Both the position numbers and the translations under genes were made by a program. This document shows, piece after piece, positions 50,139-55,721 of a stretch of DNA of 55,721 bases. Origin of the DNA: a virus. Each line of letters starts with the position of its first letter. The stretch's first letter is position 1. The stretch lies in IMG/VR virus record IMGVR_UViG_3300038958_000005, positions 1-55,721 of that record. One strand, written 5' to 3'. The notes under the pieces are model-generated. The model was not told the DNA's origin and did no database searches. It was given only the letters and a program-made list of their open reading frames with translations.

Positions 50139-50683
50139 GATGACGTATGCGCCTGACCACTATACCTGATTGCTCGCGCCAGTGACCTGTCGATGGCTTC
50201 TATGATCTGCTCTGATGAACCGCGCAGTGCAGCACTCGGATGATAGGAACCAACGACCCAGAAGTGATGGAATCGGACATCTTGCGCGGCGAGAATCCGC
50301 ACCGGTATCTGTTCTGTTCCCGGACGGAAGAACGTGAGCGCAGTCCGTCCCAGCGCTACCACAACACGCAGCGAAGGAAGCCGGTAGAGTTCCGTGAGCA
50401 AGTGGATATAGGGACACGGAGAACCGGCCGCTAATGCAATACGATTATCGGGCGGACGACAATGATACGTATTGGTGATCCATAGGTCATCGGGCGATAG
50501 GCCAGATGACAAGATTCGTTCGCGCAGAAGCTGCCCGGCCCTGCCGATGAACGGAACGCCGATACGGTCCTCATCAGCACCGGGCGCTTCTCCCACCAGC
50601 GCGATTCGCGCATTCACGTTTCCCGTACCGTGCACGACTTGCGTGCAGGTAGCGCGTAGATGGCAGAGATGACAGTCACCCAT
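50135..50683 (-). CDS. Family 4-type uracil-DNA glycosylase
   Basis: The 182-aa protein has the motif GEAPGADED (31-39), PFIGRAGQLL and HPSAAL, and Fe-S cysteines C4, C7, C75 and C90 in the spacing of family 4 enzymes. It removes uracil from DNA. Its last codons overlap the polymerase start, so the two are co-translated. No strong ribosome site precedes the ATG at 50683, and a 7-bp tandem repeat lies just upstream. Confidence 0.85.
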   Translation of the reverse strand: MGDCHLCHLRATCTQVVHGTGNVNARIALVGEAPGADEDRIGVPFIGRAGQLLRERILSSGLSPDDLWITNTYHCRPPDNRIALAAGSPCPYIHLLTELYRLPSLRVVVALGRTALTFFRPGTEQIPVRILAAQDVRFHHFWVVGSYHPSAALRGSSEQIIEAIDRSLARAIRYSGQAHTSS

Positions 50684-50700
50684 CCGCAGTTCATCTAGTT

Positions 50701-50749
50701 ACGATGCACGATGCACGATGCACGATGCACGATGCACGATGCACGATGC
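50701..50749 (+). repeat. Seven perfect copies of a 7-bp repeat
   Basis: The unit acgatgc (gcatcgt on the coding strand) occurs seven times and a mutated eighth follows. It lies in the gap between the 155-aa gene and the UDG gene and contains the GATGC word that is common in the GC-rich tract at 8234-9400. It may be a slippage microsatellite or protein-binding array. Confidence 0.92.
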
Positions 50750-50750
50750 A

Positions 50751-51218
50751 CTATGTACTGGCTCCCGACCAGTCACCTAGTTGCTGCAGATACGTCTGGA
50801 TTTCGGATACGTTCATGGCCTTATCCGGGCCTTCAGAGTTGATCGTTTCTAATCGTACCGGGATTCCGTTCTCGTGTTCCCAGATGACGGTAAAGACCTG
50901 AATCAACAGCGTTCTCGCTCCCTTGTACGATTCGGCGTTGATGACGGAGTCGATGTACCACGCTTCATCATAATCGAGAGGAAGGGTTAACCATTCGAGT
51001 TCTGGCTCCTGTTCGAATCGGCAGAGAAGCGCATTGACCTTCGAGCGAAGGCGTAGTGCTGTGTGTTCACCGGCTTCTACCGGAAAGCTCACCGGCTTCA
51101 TCGTTTGTGGGTCCATCATGAATGTGTTGTACTTGATGGCCTTCTGGATTGCCCATAGGTCGATACGGTCTACGATGACAGTCTTGGGTTCCCGTACTGA
51201 CAGGCGGTTCTCTGACAT
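50751..51218 (-). CDS. Unknown protein, 155 aa
   Basis: It is mixed alpha/beta, with a helical N-terminus (AIQKAIKYNTFMM) and a beta-rich part (WLTLPLDYDEAWYI, LLIQVFTVIW). The AGGAGGGATC site lies before the ATG. It is the gene before the UDG and may belong to the replication group. No family is recognised. Confidence 0.6.
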   Translation of the reverse strand: MSENRLSVREPKTVIVDRIDLWAIQKAIKYNTFMMDPQTMKPVSFPVEAGEHTALRLRSKVNALLCRFEQEPELEWLTLPLDYDEAWYIDSVINAESYKGARTLLIQVFTVIWEHENGIPVRLETINSEGPDKAMNVSEIQTYLQQLGDWSGAST

Positions 51219-51246
51219 TGTGTACGATCCCTCCTGATCTATTGTA

Positions 51247-52329
51247 CTACGACCAGAGGAACCCAGAATATCCGGTAAGCGATGCTGAAGAATACGGGTA
51301 GCTGCGTGTTTGCTTCATACAGGGGCCGCCGAGACGTTCGGTCCAGACCACGAAGTACCTGCCTTTCGCGTATGAGTATCTTGGGTCTTCCTGCATCCAG
51401 TCTCTCACCACATGATTCCATTCAATGCACATCTTGTACTTGAGGTGAAACGGAAGATAGATGAGTGGAGCCGGGATGAGGCTCTTCGCGTCCTTAAATA
51501 ACTCGGCGACTTTTCGGCGGCCTTCAGGTGATTCGTCACCTTGCTGGGACAGTGCGTTGTTCGCTTCCCGGTCCATCTGCCACTGGAATCCAGCGACTCT
51601 ACGTTCGATAGATTCTTCGGTCATCGTGCGACAGAACAGACAATCATCCTCGATTACGAACGGTTCTTCCCAGTCGCCGACGATCTCCACGGTATTGTCC
51701 CTCTTGTATCCGTCGTCGTCGATGAACGTACGGCCCATCTGGCTCACTCTCACCTTCTTGCCGATCAGCGCACCGGCGTAGACCTGGGCGACACGCGCGT
51801 ATTCGTCGACGAGAGGAATCGGCAATTCGGTGTGAAAGCGAAGGATGAAGACGTTGACGAAGACGTGAGGATGCGGCGAATCCTCTGGCGACGTGAGCTT
51901 GAAGTTCCGGTCGTTCGCTGCAGGTAGCGAAGGGGATACGCCTGCCAAAGGCGGGTAGAAGTTGGAGTCATGGATATTGGATTCTGAATGGTATTCCAGT
52001 TTGCCGAACGAGATGAAGGGACGGATACGCGGGTCCTGCGCGATGCCGTGGTCATCGAGCCACCTGATGGCTGCCTGACGCAGGTCCCAGTCGATGACCA
52101 GATCACTAGAGTCTTCCAGATGTTTCGATGCGATCGCTATGACGCGTCCATGTGGTCCGATACCTACGATAATGTTGCGATCAATTCCGCCGGGGTATGT
52201 ACTCGTGAATTCAGAAAACTCGCCGTTCTCCAGATCATGCAGCGTTCTGCAGACCTGACACTCTGCCATTGTACCGTCTCCATCCATGGCTTCTGCATCC
52301 ACGGTTCCCATTACGGGAGTGAACGCCAT
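51247..52329 (-). CDS. Unknown protein with two Cys pairs (360 aa)
   Basis: It begins with an acidic and Cys-containing region (CQVC near residue 25), then has an alpha/beta core with a segment FVIEDDCLFCRTMTEES near residue 225 that adds a second CxxC. This gives a possible zinc site from two distant pairs. A His-rich stretch (HSESNIHDSN) lies near residue 115. The start has only a weak AGAAGAG site. Function unknown. Confidence 0.5.
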   Translation of the reverse strand: MAFTPVMGTVDAEAMDGDGTMAECQVCRTLHDLENGEFSEFTSTYPGGIDRNIIVGIGPHGRVIAIASKHLEDSSDLVIDWDLRQAAIRWLDDHGIAQDPRIRPFISFGKLEYHSESNIHDSNFYPPLAGVSPSLPAANDRNFKLTSPEDSPHPHVFVNVFILRFHTELPIPLVDEYARVAQVYAGALIGKKVRVSQMGRTFIDDDGYKRDNTVEIVGDWEEPFVIEDDCLFCRTMTEESIERRVAGFQWQMDREANNALSQQGDESPEGRRKVAELFKDAKSLIPAPLIYLPFHLKYKMCIEWNHVVRDWMQEDPRYSYAKGRYFVVWTERLGGPCMKQTRSYPYSSASLTGYSGFLWS

Positions 52330-52460
52330 GTACTCTTCTGGGTCTGGTCAGGACAGAGTCGCTCCGGCCAGTAGAACCGGTCCGGGTCTTCCTTTACCGG
52401 CCGTTCCGTTTCCGGTCCTGGAACGTTCGTCTTCACCGGGGTTTCAGTTGGAGCGGGCAT
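52311..52460 (-). CDS. Proline-rich small protein (49 aa)
   Basis: It begins MPAPTETPVKTNVPG and has a Trp/Pro end region (RFYWPERLCPDQ). The AAAGGAG site sets the ATG at 52460. It overlaps the next gene by 19 bases. It is probably disordered. Function unknown. Confidence 0.5.
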   Translation of the reverse strand: MPAPTETPVKTNVPGPETERPVKEDPDRFYWPERLCPDQTQKSTWRSLP

Positions 52461-52492
52461 GATGGCTACTCCTTTGCTGGACTGCGCACTCA

Positions 52493-53236
52493 TTATATCA
52501 GATACCGGCGATAGGCTCTGGAACCGATCGTCTTCAGTAACCTTTTGCGACCTACTGTTGTACTACCGCCGCCACCGCCGCCACCGCCGCCACCACCGCC
52601 ACCGGCGGCCGGTTTTACAGCCAGTGTCGTTAGCAAATGTTTGTTTCCGGCTGACCAGGAAGAGCTGAACGCAAATGATCCTGGGTCTTCACTGGTAGCT
52701 CTCAGGTTTCTGAACACCAATCGCTGCATCCATGAGTTGACACCATTGGTGATTGTTGAAGGACTACCATAGTTAGGAGGATCACTCACCGCGGTAATGG
52801 CAGCTGAAGAAACAAGTCCTGCTGATCCTATCCATAGATAATCATCTTCACCTCCAGAAGGCGTATGTGCAGGCAAGTTCCAGTCAGAAATAACTCCTAC
52901 CAATACCAAGGGAGTTCCTGATATTGCAGTTGCATTACTAATACGCAGTGCATGATTTACCGATCCAACATTAAAGTTAGCTGTTACTGTAACCGAACTT
53001 CCCTCAGTACCATCTGCAATCCGATACATACAGTACCCGTAACTGTTATACGTACTATCAGTGATTACTCTTGTCCATCCGCTTGGAATCGTAATTGTTA
53101 AGGTGTTGTCTGTACCCGCTCTTCCCATTACCAGTAATAGTTCACCGGACTGAATACCAGCAGGTAAATTAACAACCCAGGTAGCAGTATTTCCAACAGC
53201 GGTGGTTACGATGCTTTGAACTACGGGAAATGCCAT
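52493..53236 (-). CDS. Beta-sandwich protein with poly-Gly linker and basic tail
   Basis: The 247-aa protein has about 210 residues of beta-strand pattern (LLLVMGRAG, WTRVITDSTYNSYGY, NHALRISNATAISG), then a run of 13 Gly, then a basic end GRKRLLKTIGSRAYRRYLI. The poly-Gly hinge and basic tail could attach an adhesin-like or decoration domain to the capsid. AGGGAAAAGAG precedes the ATG. The gene lies apart from the morphogenesis operon, with other small genes. Confidence 0.55.
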   Translation of the reverse strand: MAFPVVQSIVTTAVGNTATWVVNLPAGIQSGELLLVMGRAGTDNTLTITIPSGWTRVITDSTYNSYGYCMYRIADGTEGSSVTVTANFNVGSVNHALRISNATAISGTPLVLVGVISDWNLPAHTPSGGEDDYLWIGSAGLVSSAAITAVSDPPNYGSPSTITNGVNSWMQRLVFRNLRATSEDPGSFAFSSSWSAGNKHLLTTLAVKPAAGGGGGGGGGGGGGSTTVGRKRLLKTIGSRAYRRYLI

Positions 53237-53264
53237 CGTCTCTTTTCCCTAACCCGCCTCTGTT

Positions 53265-53600
53265 CTATACGAGGGCAAAGATCAGAACCACATCTCTCTG
53301 CTGCACCTGGTTCACGGGAGCCGAAGAAGTGCCCGAACGCACCTTCAACTGCTTGCTTCCAGCAATTCCCAGTTCGCTCACCAGTACGTACTTCCCGGCC
53401 GATACCGTGAGCGCCACTTCGGTTCCCGCCTTGTCCGTCACGACCCGGTCCACGTTGTCATACCCGACCGCAACGAACGTCATCGACGCGGCAGTCCAGT
53501 CGCTCGGCATCTGCACTGCGACCAGCGTGAGTTCGCTAGAATCTATAGCATTGGAGAGTGACCCACCAGCAGAGATTGTTGCAGTACGAATCACGAACAT
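53265..53600 (-). CDS. Small beta protein, possible decoration protein (111 aa)
   Basis: The protein is beta-strand in pattern (MTFVAVGYDNVDRVV, ALTVSAGKYVLV), without Cys. An internal GGAG site sets the ATG at 53600, while an upstream in-frame ATG lies too close to it. It pairs with the poly-Gly protein downstream and may be part of the particle. Not recognised. Confidence 0.5.
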   Translation of the reverse strand: MFVIRTATISAGGSLSNAIDSSELTLVAVQMPSDWTAASMTFVAVGYDNVDRVVTDKAGTEVALTVSAGKYVLVSELGIAGSKQLKVRSGTSSAPVNQVQQRDVVLIFALV

Positions 53601-53614
53601 CGGCATACTCCTCG

Positions 53615-53776
53615 TCAGTCTGCTTCAAGTATATACTTAAACTCATAGTCGAAGTCCTGAAGGAATCTCCTTTGATCTTCAGTCAGTCTCGCCCATCGCT
53701 CATCCGCCGTCGTCTTCTGCAGATAGCGGTCCAGAAGCGCATCGGTATCGAGCTTCTTGCCGATCTCCTTATCCAT
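53615..53776 (-). CDS. Small charged helical protein (53 aa)
   Basis: It is highly charged and helical (DKEIGKKLDTDALLDRYL), with an aromatic C-terminus FDYEFKYILEAD. GGAAGAG precedes the ATG at 53776. A longer form starting 45 bases up is possible but overlaps the upstream gene. Function unknown. Confidence 0.5.
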   Translation of the reverse strand: MDKEIGKKLDTDALLDRYLQKTTADERWARLTEDQRRFLQDFDYEFKYILEAD

Positions 53777-53789
53777 CTTCACTCTTCCG

Positions 53790-54242
53790 TTAGATGATGC
53801 TGAACCCGGCATTGTTCCCACCTTCTTCCACCATGATCGTTTCGCTGCCCTCGTTGATGCTGTTGTAGATTTTTATCAACAATTCCCGCTCCCTCTTGGT
53901 GCGCGGAATCTGCTTCGTCAGCACATAGAGCAGCGCGTAGAGGAGCGAGAGTGCACCGGATGCAGTGAGCCACATGACGTTCAGGTCTTCCGGCTGGACG
54001 TTCTCTTTTTCTGCGGGCCCGGCGATGAGCGAAACCCCATTCAGGATCGCATTCCCCGGTGCATAGACGATGATCTCCACCGGCTTCCCATTATCGACGC
54101 ACGGTCCCGAATGCTGACCGGAACACTTGGGGGTACCATCAGGATATACCGCCTCTAGGTCTTCCTGATGCTCCCGCCGTTCCCGCTGTTCCTGCTGTGC
54201 ATACTCCTGCTGTGCGTCTTCCTGCTGCCCGTACTCGTTCAT
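53790..54242 (-). CDS. Membrane protein with Gln-rich N-terminus (150 aa)
   Basis: It starts with a Gln/Glu repeat region (residues 1-30), has a short Cys/His segment (KCSGQHSGPC), and one hydrophobic helix near residues 90-108 (MWLTASGALSLLYALLY). The last third is charged. The start overlaps the upstream gene by four bases and has AAAGGAAC before it. Possible membrane scaffold. Not recognised. Confidence 0.55.
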   Translation of the reverse strand: MNEYGQQEDAQQEYAQQEQRERREHQEDLEAVYPDGTPKCSGQHSGPCVDNGKPVEIIVYAPGNAILNGVSLIAGPAEKENVQPEDLNVMWLTASGALSLLYALLYVLTKQIPRTKRERELLIKIYNSINEGSETIMVEEGGNNAGFSII

Positions 54243-54652
54243 GAACGTTCCTTTCTCGCTGCCGGTACCACTGCCACCCTGGCCGGCAATCGGTCATTGA
54301 CCGTTACGATGAACGGCTCCAACACCCTGAACACTTCTTCCTTCTGCAGTATATCCGGCGGGATTCGATCCAGGTTACGAAAAGCCGGAACGAATATCTT
54401 CCACGTGTATTCCGGTATCGTATCCTCGACGATCGAGAACGCTTCCTCTGCCCGATTCTGGTCGAACCTTACCGGATGTGACGGTCGAGGGAAGGATACG
54501 GTGATGCGATATCCATTCTTCTCGAATTCGGCCGGTTCGTTAACGATCGACAGCAGGGCATTCCGCGCTTCCTCACGTAGCTTCGCCGCCTGCTTTTCTA
54601 GCGTATCGGCCCGGATGAGCGTGTCCAGAATTTCGTCAAGCTTCTTATCCAT
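54239..54652 (-). CDS. Unknown helical protein, 137 aa
   Basis: The N-terminus is a coiled-coil-like helix (KLDEILDTLIRADTLEKQAAKLREEA), followed by an alpha/beta part (YRITVSFPRP, WKIFVPAFRNL) and a basic end. GAGGAGA lies before the ATG. It overlaps the next gene by four bases. Function unknown. Confidence 0.6.
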   Translation of the reverse strand: MDKKLDEILDTLIRADTLEKQAAKLREEARNALLSIVNEPAEFEKNGYRITVSFPRPSHPVRFDQNRAEEAFSIVEDTIPEYTWKIFVPAFRNLDRIPPDILQKEEVFRVLEPFIVTVNDRLPARVAVVPAARKERS

Positions 54653-54663
54653 TTCCTATCTCC

Positions 54664-54975
54664 TCAGGTAGTGTTTGGCATCATCAGCCAGTAGCGTAGC
54701 AGCTTACCTCTAGCGGCCTGCTTATCTGTGAAGAGCATAATGAACGTACACGGAACGAGGCGGATGCAGAACAGGAACGAGAATCCTAGCAACAGGAACA
54801 CTACTCCATTGCCGAGAATGTAGAATTCCACGCGAGCACAGGGATGTTCCGACAGATCGATCCACAGTCCGAATTTCAGGAATCGAGAACGAAACTGACG
54901 TATCGCCTGTCTCCAGTGGTGAAGAAAGCCTTCGACAACGAATGTGCGCTCCAATTTCCTGATGGTAAGCTTCAC
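54664..54975 (-). CDS. Small membrane protein with two spans (103 aa), GTG start
   Basis: The protein has basic N-terminal strands, then a long hydrophobic region (about residues 52-85: EFYILGNGVVFLLLGFSFLFCI) that could form one or two helices. The GTG at 54975 follows GGGAGATAAG at a usual distance, and no ATG fits. Function unknown. Confidence 0.55.
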   Translation of the reverse strand: MKLTIRKLERTFVVEGFLHHWRQAIRQFRSRFLKFGLWIDLSEHPCARVEFYILGNGVVFLLLGFSFLFCIRLVPCTFIMLFTDKQAARGKLLRYWLMMPNTT

Positions 54976-54994
54976 TGTCTTATCTCCCTTCGAT

Positions 54995-55336
54995 CTATAG
55001 ATTGCCGCTTCTCAATTCGAGTACTATATCTTCGTTGACATACACCATCCTCGCTCTCTCAATCCTATCGGCCAGTGACGGCGAAATCGTCACGACCTCT
55101 TCGAACAGGTTGATATCCGATCGAGATAGAAGACGACGACCGCAACTGATGCAGAAGATCGTTCCATCTCTATCGATACCCCCTGATCCACACAACGGGC
55201 ACACCATTCCAAATTCCAGCATGGTGAAGACATCATCTAATGCCTGATTCTTCGTGATCTCATTGTGTATTAGCCATCGACCGATTGGTTGTTCATCATC
55301 TACAGTTGTTAACGTGATAAGTCTGGCGGTGTTCAT
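54995..55336 (-). CDS. Zinc-ribbon protein, 113 aa
   Basis: It has a clear CPLC (residues 46-49) and CISC (62-65) pair, a standard zinc ribbon. The N-terminus is helical with a Trp-rich segment, and the C-terminus is a helix with SPSLADRIERA. GGAGATTCGAG precedes the ATG. The gene lies directly after the tRNA and might be a transcription or replication factor of the phage. Confidence 0.65.
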   Translation of the reverse strand: MNTARLITLTTVDDEQPIGRWLIHNEITKNQALDDVFTMLEFGMVCPLCGSGGIDRDGTIFCISCGRRLLSRSDINLFEEVVTISPSLADRIERARMVYVNEDIVLELRSGNL

Positions 55337-55357
55337 CTCGAATCTCCGTTTCCTCAG

Positions 55358-55432
55358 TGGTGGGCCCGGCAGGATTCGAACCTGCGACCGATCGGTTATG
55401 AGCCGACTGCTCTGCCCCTGAGCTACGGGCCC
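55358..55432 (-). tRNA. tRNA with CAT anticodon (elongator Met or Ile2)
   Basis: The cloverleaf is complete: acceptor GGGCCCG/CGGGCCC, D-stem GCTC/GAGC, anticodon stem GTCGG/CCGAT around loop CTCATAA (anticodon CAT), T-stem GCAGG/CCTGC with loop TTCGAAT, and an encoded ACCA 3' end. The lack of GGG/CCC pairs in the anticodon stem and the G1-C72 pair rule out initiator fMet. It could be Met or an Ile2 tRNA modified at the wobble C. It lies just after the tail-family gene at 55437. Confidence 0.9.
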
Positions 55433-55436
55433 CTGA

Positions 55437-55661
55437 TTACTTCACGCGAACGTACGCTTCATTGCGCATCCTGCCCGTAATGAAACCCATGACGACTGCG
55501 CCACTCGTCAGGTCTTCACTTTCTGGATGAATAACGATCTTGGCCGCATCGGGAATTGATGGACTGTATGGAAGGTTCATCGACTTCGAACGCCAATATA
55601 CCATTTTCATCCATCCGCCCAACGATCGTTGTTTGACGAAGGATGAGGGCTTGACAACCAT
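55437..55661 (-). CDS. hRhK-tail small protein, member 16 (outlying)
   Basis: This 74-aa protein carries the same two family marks: the core MVYWRS near residue 20 and the tail AYVRVK. Its last third resembles member 10. The start at 55661 gives a core position like other members, but a closer ATG at 55610 cannot be ruled out and no strong ribosome site is seen. Unlike the other members it lies in DNA with the composition of the right-hand genome, next to the tRNA. Confidence 0.65.
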   Translation of the reverse strand: MVVKPSSFVKQRSLGGWMKMVYWRSKSMNLPYSPSIPDAAKIVIHPESEDLTSGAVVMGFITGRMRNEAYVRVK

Positions 55662-55721
55662 CCTCGCGCTACGCGGCCCCGGAGACTCCAGAAGTGCCCG
55701 CGCCCGCGCCCCGCGCCCGCG
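55662..55721. other. GC-rich non-coding window end
   Basis: After the tail-family gene the DNA turns suddenly GC-rich and ends in a repeated cccgcg stretch. No gene is seen. The window end looks like a low-complexity break rather than a biological end. Confidence 0.5.
55688..55699 (+). repeat. Direct repeat at edge of the GC-rich island, right copy
   Basis: The same 12-mer, ccagaagtgccc, as at 9326-9337 and in the same orientation. It lies where the composition changes to GC-rich. Confidence 0.4.

Noticed and set aside
50701-50749. CRISPR or att site
   Set aside because: The unit is only 7 bp without spacers, and there is no integrase in the window.
55437-55661. Window ends as exact terminal repeats
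   Set aside because: The first and last bases are both GC-rich but not identical over a useful length, so no terminal repeat is claimed.
1-55721. Temperate phage with an integration system
   Set aside because: No integrase, excisionase or repressor pattern was seen. The tRNA is complete and faces no recombinase.

Overview
The window reads as the nearly complete genome of a double-stranded DNA tailed phage. It carries a terminase pair, a portal, a scaffold, an HK97-type major capsid protein, a beta-helix tail spike, a GH25-like lysin with holin-like proteins, a family A DNA polymerase, a recombination module and a tRNA. There is no tape measure, sheath or tail-tube gene. There are two very long virion-type proteins (1016 and 1641 aa), so a short-tailed (podovirus-like) particle is the best guess. 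No integrase, repressor, RNA polymerase or recognisable primase is seen. The host cannot be named from the sequence. Both ends of the window are GC-rich low-complexity DNA, and the molecule may be circularly permuted.

Layout. Almost every gene is on the minus strand and is read right to left. (1) 54975-37369 holds small structural or membrane genes, then a DNA metabolism block (UDG, PolA, DinG-like helicase, possible single-strand-binding-type protein, Cas4-like nuclease, Sak4-like ATPase, ERCC4 nuclease, phosphoesterase), then lysis and nucleotide genes. (2) 37137-10564 is the morphogenesis operon: terminase small and large, portal, small head proteins, two giant proteins, scaffold, major capsid, a separately controlled abundant-type virion protein, tail proteins, spike and a second pair of membrane proteins. 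(3) 10472-9921 is the only clear plus-strand gene, a zinc-finger protein. Upstream of it are two 12-bp tandem-repeat arrays and a long GC-rich non-coding tract. (4) 8175-235 is a compositionally different, more GC-rich operon. It starts from an extended -10 promoter and encodes a small protein, a metallopeptidase-VWA protein, a MoxR-type AAA+ ATPase and an array of tiny genes.

The most striking content is that array. Fifteen small proteins (58-86 aa) at 1286-5411, one recent relic, and a sixteenth member at the far right end next to the tRNA share a central aromatic Y/YW core. All end exactly at the C-terminus in a hydrophobic-basic-hydrophobic-lysine tail (hRhK), encoded by different codons each time. 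Some of these genes are too short to be caught by ordinary ORF cutoffs. They lie directly downstream of the MoxR/VWA pair, which suggests an AAA+ machine with a family of C-terminally tagged partners. That link is inference. Four small Cys-rich proteins follow the array.

Two start signals are in use. The left operon mostly uses GGGGGTGA-type ribosome binding sites, while the rest of the genome uses AGGAGG-type sites. The sixteenth tail-family member sits in DNA of the second type, which argues that both parts belong to one genome.
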